DNA from: Streptomyces sp. H27-C3
GTDB lineage: Bacteria > Actinomycetota > Actinomycetes > Streptomycetales > Streptomycetaceae
Assembly: GCF_030063415.1 (NCBI RefSeq)
Contig: NZ_JASITA010000051.1
Location: forward strand, 1-47,978
Direction: 5' to 3'
DNA: 47,978 nucleotides
Below, in pieces: positions 31,332 to 41,140 of the stretch. Both the position numbers and the translations under genes were made by a program. Under the pieces are notes generated by a model. The model worked only from the letters and a program-made list of their open reading frames with translations. It was not told the DNA's origin and did no database searches. Numbering within the stretch: the stretch's first letter is position 1; each line of letters starts with the position of its first letter.

Positions 31332-31724
31332 TCACCGGTTGAGCTGAAACCACACCCCCTTCCCCCGCCCTGTGCTCGTCACTCCGCACAGATCCGACAG
31401 CGCGGTCACCAGAAACAGCCCGCGCCCGCCGGCGTCCGCGGCCCGTGCCCGCCGGGGTGTGGGCAGCGTGAAACTCTCGTCGTAGACGGCGACCCGCACA
31501 TGGGTCGCTTCGACGGCGGTTCTGAGGTGCACGTCGCCTGCCGCGTGCTGGTGCACGTTCGTCACCAGCTCCGAGGTGCACAGGGACGCCGTATCCGCCA
31601 AGTCCCCCAGCCCCAGGGTCTCCAGTGCGCTCCGCACGAAGTCGCGGCAGATCTTGGGCGAGCTGGCGTTGCCGGGGGTGAAGAGGGTGTAGGACTGCGG
31701 GAGTTCATGCTCAGGTACGCCCAC
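31332..31724 (-). CDS. ATP-binding regulator of the RsbW-like HATPase family
   Basis: A 130-residue single-domain GHKL ATPase. N box ELVTNVHQHAAGDV, G1 box VYDESFTLP (degenerate DxGxG) and G2 box AADAGGRGLFLVTALSD are visible. Such small proteins act as anti-sigma factor kinases or as partners of WhiJ-like regulators in Streptomyces. GTG 31724 is chosen because a perfect GGAGG lies 6 nt before it; a longer frame from GTG 31751 lacks a site. It converges with the NACHT gene (17 nt between stops) and is divergent from the XRE-DUF397 pair. Confidence 0.85.
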   Translation of the reverse strand: MGVPEHELPQSYTLFTPGNASSPKICRDFVRSALETLGLGDLADTASLCTSELVTNVHQHAAGDVHLRTAVEATHVRVAVYDESFTLPTPRRARAADAGGRGLFLVTALSDLCGVTSTGRGKGVWFQLNR

Positions 31725-31999
31725 GAGACGCCTCCAAGGCGTTGGGTTCACAGCTTCGACTGATGGATTACGCCCGGCCGCAGTGGCCTACCGCCCCCGC
31801 ACGATGGATCGGGCGGTGCGCTTCCGTGGCCAGGCATGGTTGTGCTGCGTCGACAGCGGGCTTCCAACATCTCTGTGTGAGCGTCGCCACACCCAAGGTA
31901 GCGAATAAGGGGTTACATGTTCAACCTTGTCTGTGAGATTGGTGGACCGAAACCTCACACCGGGGCAAACTGAGCCCCACACTCCAAGGAGAGTCCGCA

Positions 32000-32902
32000 T
32001 TGGCGCTGCGAACCACCACCACCGAACGGCAACGCCGACTCGGCGTAGAACTGAAGAAGTTGCGGGAAGATGCCAAGCTCACCGCACATGAGGGCGGCGC
32101 TCTCATCGGGATGGGCCGCGTGCACTTCACCCACGTCGAAGGCGGCAACACCGCCATCTCCGCAGAGCGAATTCGCACTCTCTGCACCTCATATGGGGTT
32201 ACTAGTTCTACCTACGTTGACGCCCTGGTAGACCTGGCAGAGCCCTCCGGCAAAGGCTGGCGGAACGGGTACAAGGGCCAGATCCCGCCCTCCGCAATCG
32301 ACTTGGCCGAGTTGGAGTCAAAGGCCACCGACCTCCGCTCGTACGAATCGCTGTTCCTGCCTGGTCTCTTCCAGCTGGAGGAGTACACCCGGTCCATCTT
32401 CCAAGCCAGCGATGCAGTCACCACGTCCGAGGGCATCGAATCGGCGGTCCGCTTCCGGATGCAGCGTCAGGATGTCCTCACCGCAGGCGGTGCACCGACC
32501 GTCCACGCAGTGGTTCACGAAGCAGCGCTCCATATGCGTTTCGGCGGAGCCAAGGTGATGCGTCGACAGCTCCTACGCCTCGTAGAACTGGCCGAGCTGC
32601 CCCACATGACCATCCAGGTCTTCCCGTTCACAGCCGATGCTGTCTCGGCGCTCACGACGCCGTTCTGCCACATCGGCTCTCACGGTGGCGCGCTGGAGAC
32701 CGTACTCGTGGAGCACCCAGCGGAGTCGATGTTCCTGCACGGCTCCGAATCAGTCGCGAAGTACCGCCGACAATTCGACAGGCTCAGCGCCGCCGCACTG
32801 CCGCCGATCGACACTGCCGTGCTGACCGTCAAGCAAGCGTCCCGCGATTCGCTCGGCCTGATCCAGCACATCCTCTACACCCTCCAGGAAGCCCGTTCAT
32901 GA
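32000..32902 (+). CDS. XRE-family regulator with DUF5753 (WhiJ-like)
   Basis: A 300-residue DNA-binding regulator. The N-terminal Cro/C1-type HTH covers about residues 10-68 (LGVELKKLREDAKLTAHEGGALIGMGRVHFTHVEGG). The remainder matches the DUF5753 domain associated with Streptomyces WhiJ-like regulators (LFLPGLFQLEEYTRSIF, ALHMRFGGAKVMRRQLLRLVELAELPHMTIQVFPF, FLHGSESVAKYRRQFDRL). The start is TTG 32000 with AAGGAGAG at good spacing. Its stop overlaps the DUF397 start as ATGA. GC content in the first 250 nt and in the promoter is visibly lower than in neighbours, which may mean later acquisition. Confidence 0.9.
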   Translation: MALRTTTTERQRRLGVELKKLREDAKLTAHEGGALIGMGRVHFTHVEGGNTAISAERIRTLCTSYGVTSSTYVDALVDLAEPSGKGWRNGYKGQIPPSAIDLAELESKATDLRSYESLFLPGLFQLEEYTRSIFQASDAVTTSEGIESAVRFRMQRQDVLTAGGAPTVHAVVHEAALHMRFGGAKVMRRQLLRLVELAELPHMTIQVFPFTADAVSALTTPFCHIGSHGGALETVLVEHPAESMFLHGSESVAKYRRQFDRLSAAALPPIDTAVLTVKQASRDSLGLIQHILYTLQEARS

Positions 32903-33078
32903 CTCACCTCGACTGGCAGAAGTCCACATTCAGCGGCGACCAGGCCAACTGCGTCTACGTCGCCCCCGCCCCCGACGGCACCATCCGCCTCCGGGAGAGC
33001 GATGATCCGGACGTCATCCTCACCACCACCCCCCACGCACTCGCGGCCCTGATACGCGCGACCCAGACCGAGGCGTAG
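32899..33078 (+). CDS. DUF397 small protein, partner of the XRE regulator
   Basis: A 59-residue protein beginning MTHLDWQKSTFSGDQANCVYV and ending IRATQTEA. WxKSTFS..NCVxV, RxSDDP and the final ALIRAT are DUF397 hallmarks. ATG 32899 overlaps the XRE stop, so both are translated together. DUF397 proteins occur beside WhiJ-like regulators and are thought to modulate them; the trio with an RsbW-like ATPase recurs many times per Streptomyces genome. Shorter than the usual gene-calling cutoff. Confidence 0.92.
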   Translation: MTHLDWQKSTFSGDQANCVYVAPAPDGTIRLRESDDPDVILTTTPHALAALIRATQTEA

Positions 33079-33217
33079 CGCGGGCGCCGGGGTCGCGGGA
33101 GCGGTGGGCGCCGGGGGTGGACGACGTTCATCACCCGCGCCAACCACTCACGCCACCACCCGCGTCAACCACTCGCCTCCTTCCCCCCGCCGCCCCCGTC
33201 CGGGATGCTCCTGTGCC

Positions 33218-34831
33218 ATGAGCAGACCCGTGAGCACACCGCGTACGCGTCTCCCCCATCCCCGTTCCCGTTCCCGTGCCCGTGCCTGGATCTGGCCCGT
33301 GTCCATCGGGCTCGCCTGCACGCTCACCTGGAGCTCGCCCGCCGGGGCAGGTCCCTCCGACGGCGGCATCAAGGGCGCCATCGACACGATCCTCACCGAC
33401 CCCCGCCTCGACGGCGGGGCCGCGGGCGTCGTCGTCGCCGACGCCGCCACCGGCGAGGTCCTCTACCGGCGCGACGCCGCCGACCGCCTGATGCCCGCGT
33501 CCAACACCAAGCTGCCCACCTCCACCGCGGCCATGGCCCTCCTCGGCCCCGACTACCGCTACCGCACCGACGCGCTCTCCACCGGCAGCCGCCACGGCTC
33601 CGTCCTGCGGGGCGACCTCTACCTCCGCGGCAGCGGCGACCCGACGACCCTCGCCAAGGACTACGACCGGCTCGCCGCCGAGGTCGCCGAGTCGGGCATC
33701 AAGCGCGTCACCGGCCGTCTCGTCGCCGACGACACCCGCTTCGACACCCAGCGCCTCGGCCGCTCCTGGGCCGCCGACGACGAGTCCGCGTACTACTCGG
33801 CGCAGATCTCCGCGCTCACCGTCGCCCCCGACACCGACTACGACTCCGGCACGGTCATCGTCGAGGTCGCGCCCGGCGCCGCGCGGGGCGCCCGCCCGAA
33901 GCTGACGCTGACCCCGCGCACCGACTACGTGGACCTGGACATCCGCGCCACCACCGTCCCCGCCGGTGGCCCCAACACGCTCGCGGTCGAGCGCCGGCAC
34001 GGCTCCAACACGATCAGCGTCACCGGCAACGTTCCCGTCGGCGCGGGCACCACCAAGGAGTGGGTCAGCGTCTGGGAGCCCACCGGGTACGCCGCCGAGG
34101 TCTTCACCGACGCCCTCGCCGCCCACGGCGTACGCATCACAGGCCCCGCCCGCCTCGGCCGTCCCACTCCCCCGGGTGCGCGCACCCTCGCCACGCACAG
34201 CTCCATGCCGCTCAAGGAGCTGATGCGCCCGTTCATGAAGCTGTCCAACAACATGCACGCCGAGGCGCTCACCAAGACCCTCGGCTACGAGACCACCGGC
34301 GACGGCAGCTGGGCGGCCGGGCTGGCGGCCATCACCGGCCACCTCAGGAAGGAGGGCGTCGACCCGGCCACCCTGCGCCAGGTCGACGGCTCCGGGCTGT
34401 CCCGGATGAACAACATCCCCGCCGGACAGTTCGCCGCGCTCCTGCTGTCCGTGCGGGACGCGCCCTGGTACGCCGACTGGCGCGCGTCCCTGCCGGTCGC
34501 CTGCTCACCCGACCGCATGGTCGGCGGCACCCTCCGCACCCGGATGTGCGGCACCCCGGCCGCCCTGAACGCGCGGGCGAAAACCGGCTCCCTGACGGGC
34601 GCCTCGGGCCTGTCCGGGTACGTTACGGACGCGAACGGGCGCGAGCTGGTCTTCAGCATCGTCCTGAACAATTACTTGGCCGCGTCGGTGAAGAGCATCG
34701 AGGACGCGATCGTGGTCACCCTCGCCTCGTCCGGCGAGGACGACACCAGGCTCGTACGCCCCCGGCCCGACCGCGCCGCCACCCCCGCCGCCGACCTCGA
34801 ATGCAGCTGGCGCAAGCCCGCCACCTGCTGA
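33218..34831 (+). CDS. dacB: D-alanyl-D-alanine carboxypeptidase/endopeptidase (PBP4 type)
   Basis: A 537-residue penicillin-binding protein of class C, PBP4/DacB-like. N-terminal signal: Arg-rich segment, then IWPVSIGLACTLTW and an AGA cleavage region near residue 45. Active-site motifs: Ser95-x-x-Lys98 (ASNTKL), SNN (KLSNNMHAEAL) and KTG (AKTGSLTGASG). A large insert between SxxK and SxN (about residues 100-320) is normal for this class. It trims or cleaves peptidoglycan stem peptides outside the membrane. ATG 33218 is used because upstream codons are low complexity; no strong ribosome site is seen. The last residues, Pro/Arg-rich with two Cys, are unusual. Ends at a terminator shared with clpC. 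Confidence 0.92.
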   Translation: MSRPVSTPRTRLPHPRSRSRARAWIWPVSIGLACTLTWSSPAGAGPSDGGIKGAIDTILTDPRLDGGAAGVVVADAATGEVLYRRDAADRLMPASNTKLPTSTAAMALLGPDYRYRTDALSTGSRHGSVLRGDLYLRGSGDPTTLAKDYDRLAAEVAESGIKRVTGRLVADDTRFDTQRLGRSWAADDESAYYSAQISALTVAPDTDYDSGTVIVEVAPGAARGARPKLTLTPRTDYVDLDIRATTVPAGGPNTLAVERRHGSNTISVTGNVPVGAGTTKEWVSVWEPTGYAAEVFTDALAAHGVRITGPARLGRPTPPGARTLATHSSMPLKELMRPFMKLSNNMHAEALTKTLGYETTGDGSWAAGLAAITGHLRKEGVDPATLRQVDGSGLSRMNNIPAGQFAALLLSVRDAPWYADWRASLPVACSPDRMVGGTLRTRMCGTPAALNARAKTGSLTGASGLSGYVTDANGRELVFSIVLNNYLAASVKSIEDAIVVTLASSGEDDTRLVRPRPDRAATPAADLECSWRKPATC

Positions 34832-34883
34832 CGCCGTAGGCCTGCGCCCGTACCCCTGCGCCGTACGACAAGGCCGTACCCCG

Positions 34884-34927
34884 AAGGGGCGGCCCCGGGA
34901 CCATTGCTGGTTCCGGGGCCGCCCCTT
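34884..34927. terminator. Bidirectional terminator between dacB and clpC
   Basis: A 17-bp stem (34884-34900 with 34911-34927, one wobble) with a 10-nt loop between convergent genes. AAGG on one side and CCTT on the other flank the GC core. Confidence 0.8.
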
Positions 34928-34963
34928 CAGGACTGCACACACTCACATGCGCTCGGGCGCGGG

Positions 34964-37492
<2,529 letters not shown>

Positions 37493-37941
37493 CGTTAATC
37501 GCTCCTCAGAGCGGTCAGGCAGTGAGAGGGGTCGGTCCCCTCCCTGTCCTTCCGCATGCTAGTCCCGTGGGACGGGACAGCTCATTCCAACTGCCGACAT
37601 CCGTCCGGATCCGCCGCCTGCGCGAGGAATCCTCTGCCGAACAGCCGACAACTGCTCCAACCTGATGGTGCGAGACGATGTTCCCGCAGGCCAAGCAGAT
37701 ACCCGTGCAACCAGTACGCCGATGGCGAACGTGAGACGGCTCGGCCAGCGTGTCGCCCCTTCCCACTAGGAATGTCTTACCCGCAAGGACTGACACTCCA
37801 TGCGGCGCGCGCCGGTTCCCTCCGCTACGGGCGAACACCCTCGCGCCGCCGAACGCCTCCACACGCCCCTCGCGCATCAACAGAACGCGTTCGCGCACGG
37901 ACAGAGCGTAACCTCGGGGCGTTTTGGGAGTTGGTCCGGAC
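37493..37941. promoter_or_regulatory. Divergent intergenic region upstream of clpC
   Basis: No credible gene in 449 nt; open frames here have no family features. It includes a ClgR-like box and the promoters of clpC (left) and of the PrimPol-like gene (right). I could not place -10 boxes with confidence. Confidence 0.55.
37714..37730 (-). promoter_or_regulatory. ClgR-type operator upstream of clpC
   Basis: On the minus strand: GTTCGC, 5 nt (CATCG), GCG, TAC. This matches the published ClgR consensus GTTCGC-N5-GCG. It lies 222 nt before the clpC start. ClgR activates clpP1P2, clpC and lon in Streptomyces. Confidence 0.6.
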
Positions 37942-38544
37942 ATGACGCCCACCGTTCCACTCCCGCGCACACCGCTGCCGCTCGAAGACGCGGACGGTAC
38001 TGCCCGATGGTACGAACACGAGCTCGGCTGGGCGGTCGCCGGAGGCCGGCCGGTGGAGCTGCTGACGGGGCTGCGCTTCGACGTACTGGAGCTGCCCGCC
38101 GACGCGGGTTTCGCGGTATTGCGGCGCTGCGGGGCACAGCTGGGGCCGGTCGCCCTCCTGGGGCAGCGCATGCGCCTGCTGGTCGCCGCGGGCAGTGCGG
38201 AGGAGCTGCCTGGGCTCCTCGACTGGCTTGAATGGGGTGGTGTGGCCCTCGCACTGCGCGCCCTCGGCGCGGGCGGGCGGATGACAGCCCCTGCCCCGCC
38301 GGGACGGGCGGGCCCACAGGGGGCCGCCGTGTGGCTGCGACCCCCCGAGCCGGGGCACGAGGTGGAACCGACACTGCCGGCCTTCGCGGGTCTCGGGTGC
38401 CGTGGGGAAGCACCCGATCTCGTACGACTCGTGGGCACGGCAGCGACGGAATGCCACCGGGCCCGGTTGTTGCGTGCGACTGTGCATTACCGGGGGTCAT
38501 CCCCCGGATCCGCAGCAACTTCTCAGCCGTTGGCCTTCTCATAA
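37942..38544 (+). CDS. Streptomyces protein related to PrimPol N-terminal domains
   Basis: A 200-residue protein. The succession VELLTGLRFDVLELPADAGFAVLRR, LGPVALLGQRMRLLV, AEELPGLLDWLEWGGVALALRALGAGGRM and AAVWLRPPEP parallels the fold order of the bifunctional DNA primase/polymerase N-terminal family common in Streptomyces (LDVLDVP, LGPVA, LDLR, WLRPP). Most catalytic acidic residues expected of an active primase are not evident, so it may be a degenerate, non-catalytic member. It lies between clpC and lsr2; the last 22 nt overlap the lsr2 3' end, and the final Ser/Gly-rich residues may be read-through of a former shorter end. GGGAG precedes ATG 37942 at 11 nt. Function unknown. Confidence 0.65.
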   Translation: MTPTVPLPRTPLPLEDADGTARWYEHELGWAVAGGRPVELLTGLRFDVLELPADAGFAVLRRCGAQLGPVALLGQRMRLLVAAGSAEELPGLLDWLEWGGVALALRALGAGGRMTAPAPPGRAGPQGAAVWLRPPEPGHEVEPTLPAFAGLGCRGEAPDLVRLVGTAATECHRARLLRATVHYRGSSPGSAATSQPLAFS

Positions 38545-38858
38545 GCTTCACGAATGTCGGCGGGTACGCGACCGCGGTCATTCACGTTGTAACCGTTGGC
38601 CTTGGCCCACTTACGGATCTCGGCGGTGTTCTGGTTGCCACCGGCAGTCGCGCGCGTCTTGCCGCGACCCGAGGAAGCCCTGCCACCAGTACGACGGCCG
38701 CTCTTGGTGTACGGGTCGAGCAGACCGCGCAGCTTGTCCGCGTTGGCCGTAGTGAGGTCGATCTCGTACGTCTTGCCGTCGAGAGCGAACGTCACGGTCT
38801 CGTCGGCCTCGACGCCGTCGAGGTCGTCAACAAGAAGGACCTGAACCTTCTGTGCCAC
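38523..38858 (-). CDS. lsr2: Nucleoid-associated xenogeneic silencer Lsr2
   Basis: A 111-residue H-NS-like protein that binds AT-rich DNA and silences foreign and specialised-metabolism genes in Streptomyces. N-terminal oligomerisation domain (KVQVLLVDDLDGVEADETVTFALDGKTYEIDL) and C-terminal DNA-binding domain with the AT-hook-like RGR in NDRGRVPADI. A basic linker (SGRRTGGRASSGRGKTRA) joins them. GTG 38858 is chosen: AAAGGA lies 8 nt upstream and the protein then starts MAQKVQ as in other members; an ATG five codons upstream is less likely. Two Lsr2 paralogues are usual in Streptomyces; this position corresponds to the main one. The 5' region is AT-richer than its surroundings. Confidence 0.95.
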   Translation of the reverse strand: MAQKVQVLLVDDLDGVEADETVTFALDGKTYEIDLTTANADKLRGLLDPYTKSGRRTGGRASSGRGKTRATAGGNQNTAEIRKWAKANGYNVNDRGRVPADIREAYEKANG

Positions 38859-39002
38859 CGGATTTCCTTTCATCGAAAATGCAGTACGCGGAAAGGAAAC
38901 CGCTTTTCCCTGGAAAACACAAACCCCCGGTCGAGGTTCACTACCTCAAGAACACGGGAAACGTGCGCGTTTCGGACATAGGGTTCCGGCGCCTTCTGGC
39001 GA

Positions 39003-39545
39003 TCACAGGTGCAGAAGCATCCGACTGTTGCCCAAGGTGTTCGGCTTCACCCGTTCGAGACCCAGGAACTCCGCCACACCCTCGTCATAGGAACGCAGCA
39101 GCTCACTGTAGACATCTCCGTCAACCGGCGCCTCACCGATCTCCACGAAGCCGTGCTTGATGAAGAACTCGACTTCGAAGGTGAGGCAGAAAACCTTCCG
39201 AACGCCGAGCCATCGAGCGGTCTGCAGCAGCTTGTCCAGTACTTGATGCCCGACTCCCGCGCCCTTGAAGTGCGGGTCCACGGCGAGAGTTCGCACTTCG
39301 GCGAGGTCTTCCCACATGACGTGCAGAGCCCCACAGCCGACCACAGTGGCATCCTCGTCGCGTTCCGCGACCCAGAACTCCTGGATGTCCTCGTAAAGCG
39401 TGACGTTCGCTTTGTCGAGCAGGATCCGCTTCTGTGCGTACGTGTCCACGAGGCTGCGGACGGATGGCACATCACTGGTCCTCGCCCGGCGGACGGTGAT
39501 GGCTTTTTCGGCGGCATTGGGAAGCACGGGAAGCTCTGTGGGCAT
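39003..39545 (-). CDS. argA: GNAT N-acetyltransferase, amino-acid acetyltransferase type (ArgA-like)
   Basis: A 180-residue GNAT-fold enzyme. The acetyl-CoA loop is in VRTLAVDPHFKGAGVGHQVLDKLLQTA, with a following KVFCLTFEVEFFIKHGFVEIG segment typical of single-domain N-acetylglutamate synthases such as M. tuberculosis Rv2747. Such enzymes acetylate glutamate for arginine synthesis. The substrate is by family; the glutamate kinase-like domain of E. coli ArgA is absent, as expected in this group. ATG 39545 follows the BlaI-type gene by 9 nt, so the two are probably one transcription unit. Confidence 0.82.
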   Translation of the reverse strand: MPTELPVLPNAAEKAITVRRARTSDVPSVRSLVDTYAQKRILLDKANVTLYEDIQEFWVAERDEDATVVGCGALHVMWEDLAEVRTLAVDPHFKGAGVGHQVLDKLLQTARWLGVRKVFCLTFEVEFFIKHGFVEIGEAPVDGDVYSELLRSYDEGVAEFLGLERVKPNTLGNSRMLLHL

Positions 39546-39554
39546 ACGACGACG

Positions 39555-40067
39555 CTATCTTCCCGCGCCGTCCGCGTTCTCGGCGCCCTCCATGCCCTCA
39601 GTTGTGCCCTCCGCGTCCTCTGCGGGCTCATCCGCGGGCCGATCCGTAGGCCCGTCCGTGGGCCTCTCCGCGCGTTCAACGGGATCGACGCGGGCCTCGG
39701 TGGGGTCGTCGCCCTGAACGACGCGCATGGCATCCCGCAGAGCGACACGCTGCTCCGTCGACATCATGCCGAAGAAGGCGACCAGGGCCGAGGCGGGGTT
39801 GTCACTCTGCGACCAGGCTTCGTTCATCAGTGCGGCCGAGTAGGCGGCCCGGGTGGAGACCGACGTATATCGATAGGCGCGGCCGTCGACTTCCCTGCGG
39901 ACCCAGCCCTTCTGATGGAGATTGTCCATTACGGTCATCACGGTGGTGTAGGCGATGGACCGTTCCTTCTGAAGGTCCTCAAGAACTTCCCGGACAGTCA
40001 CCGGGCGGTTCCACTGCCACACGCGTGTCATGACCGCGTCTTCCAGGTCTCCCAATTGGCGGGGCAC
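39555..40067 (-). CDS. BlaI/MecI-family transcriptional regulator
   Basis: A 170-residue repressor. Winged-helix domain about residues 5-75 (LGDLEDAVMTRVWQWNRPVTVREVLEDL, SIAYTTVMTVMDNLHQKGWV), dimerisation helix region to about 120, then a low-complexity acidic tail rich in Pro/Thr/Glu. No BlaR-type sensor protease is next to it. GTG 40067 lies 6 nt after a TATGGT -10 box and has no Shine-Dalgarno, so leaderless. It forms a unit with the argA-like gene. Confidence 0.87.
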   Translation of the reverse strand: MPRQLGDLEDAVMTRVWQWNRPVTVREVLEDLQKERSIAYTTVMTVMDNLHQKGWVRREVDGRAYRYTSVSTRAAYSAALMNEAWSQSDNPASALVAFFGMMSTEQRVALRDAMRVVQGDDPTEARVDPVERAERPTDGPTDRPADEPAEDAEGTTEGMEGAENADGAGR

Positions 40068-40073
40068 AGCGCC

Positions 40074-40079
40074 ACCATA
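40074..40079 (-). promoter_or_regulatory. -10 box of the BlaI-type gene, leaderless
   Basis: Minus-strand TATGGT, 6 nt from GTG 40067. Confidence 0.5.
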
Positions 40080-40188
40080 GTGGGAGATAAGGGTTACGGC
40101 CGGTTATTTGCGCAGCGAAAAGGGCGTACGGCTCGAAGCGAGCTGTACGCCCTCGGGAACGCGGGGCCCGGCGGGTGGGACGTGCGGG

Positions 40189-40374
40189 TCAGGCGTCGCC
40201 GGCCCTGGGGGCCCTGGCCTGCTGCGCGGACTCGGCGCGGACGATGGCGGCGTCCACGGCCGCATCCTCCTTGCCCTTGTTGGAGCCACCCTGGGTCTTG
40301 ATGATCGTCATGACCAGGGCGATGAAGAATGCGGCCATCACTACCGGGGGCAGGAGCGCGGAAACGTAGTCCAT
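40189..40374 (-). CDS. Small single-helix membrane protein (61 aa)
   Basis: MDYVSALLPPVVMAAFFIALV begins the product: one N-terminal membrane helix, then TIIKTQGGSNKGKEDAA and a hydrophilic Ala-rich tail to residue 61. ATG 40374 stands 7 nt after TACTCT with no ribosome site, so it is leaderless. Small proteins of this design are common in Streptomyces and often annotated as hypothetical membrane proteins; function unknown. Confidence 0.78.
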   Translation of the reverse strand: MDYVSALLPPVVMAAFFIALVMTIIKTQGGSNKGKEDAAVDAAIVRAESAQQARAPRAGDA

Positions 40375-40381
40375 GCCGTCC

Positions 40382-40387
40382 AGAGTA
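40382..40387 (-). promoter_or_regulatory. -10 box of the small membrane protein gene
   Basis: Minus-strand TACTCT, 7 nt from ATG 40374. Confidence 0.45.
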
Positions 40388-40388
40388 G

Positions 40389-40979
40389 CTACCCGGCGGC
40401 CCATTGTTCCGGCGGGGGGACGGGGTGACGGCGGGGCGGGAACACCTCGGAGGGCTTGGGCATCGGGCGGCCGGGGTGCGGGAATCGGTCAGGCACCGGC
40501 TCCTTGGGGCGCGGCTCATCCGCGGCGCGTCCGCCGGGCAGCGCGAGCAGCCGGGTGCGCGGGGCCGGGGCGGCGCTGCGGCCGGCCAGGCGGGCCCGCA
40601 GCGACAGCTCGGCGACCACCTGGCAGCGGCGCAGCAGCGCGGCGCCCACCGGGAGGTGGCGCAGCGTGCGCAGCGCCACCAGGTCGTCGGGGACGGGCTG
40701 GTACCCGGCGGCCAGGGCGTCCTGGAGCAGCTCCAGGTATCCCGGGGCGGCGGCGGGGAGCGCGGCGCGGTAGCGGGCGAGGTCGGCGAGGAGGAACGCG
40801 CGCAGCCTGCCGGCCTCGCGGACCGCCTCGTCCACCGAACCGGCGAGGCGCAGGACGTCCCGGACGTCCTCGTCGGACAGCGGGGTGGGATGGAGGGCGG
40901 TGGCGAGGGCGCGTCGGAGCACCCGCAGCTCGTCTGCGCTGAACGCCATGCCGCCGCGGGATCCGTATGGCGTGGGCAT
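40389..40979 (-). CDS. Conserved hypothetical helical protein
   Basis: A 196-residue protein without a recognised domain. It is mostly helical and Ala/Leu/Arg-rich (ELRVLRRALATALHPTPLSDEDVRDVLRLAGSVDEAVREAGRLRAFLLADLARY), with a Pro-rich C-terminal tail. Conserved-looking cores LPAAAPGYLELLQDALAAGY and PVPDDLVALRTLRHLP are seen. ATG 40979 follows TATCGT by 6 nt, so leaderless; an inner ATG at 40949 is possible. It ends 15 nt before the next gene start. Confidence 0.65.
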   Translation of the reverse strand: MPTPYGSRGGMAFSADELRVLRRALATALHPTPLSDEDVRDVLRLAGSVDEAVREAGRLRAFLLADLARYRAALPAAAPGYLELLQDALAAGYQPVPDDLVALRTLRHLPVGAALLRRCQVVAELSLRARLAGRSAAPAPRTRLLALPGGRAADEPRPKEPVPDRFPHPGRPMPKPSEVFPPRRHPVPPPEQWAAG

Positions 40980-40985
40980 GAGGTG

Positions 40986-40991
40986 ACGATA
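40986..40991 (-). promoter_or_regulatory. -10 box of the helical protein gene
   Basis: Minus-strand TATCGT, 6 nt before ATG 40979. Confidence 0.45.
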
Positions 40992-41054
40992 CGTGCCAAT
41001 GGGACAAAATCGGTTTAAGCGATGTACGGCGGCGCGGCGCGGAGGGCGCCCCCT

Positions 41055-41114
41055 CGCCGCCGCGGAACCCCCGGCGTCACAGGGCCCACGCCGCCGCGGA
41101 GCCCCCGGCGTCAC
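41055..41114. repeat. Two 26-bp direct repeats, 34-bp period
   Basis: 41055-41080 and 41089-41114 differ at one base (core CGCCGCCGCGGAACCCCCGG). They lie between the coaX stop and the divergent helical-protein gene, and could form GC-rich hairpins; each copy contains complementary GCCG/CGGC stretches. Confidence 0.8.
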
Positions 41115-41140
41115 CACGCTCGGCCGGGGGCCGCCGGCCG

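Noticed and set aside
33079..33217. Repeated CCGCGCCAACCACTC units before dacB
   Set aside because: Two imperfect copies in Pro/Thr-like coding shadow; too weak to call an operator.
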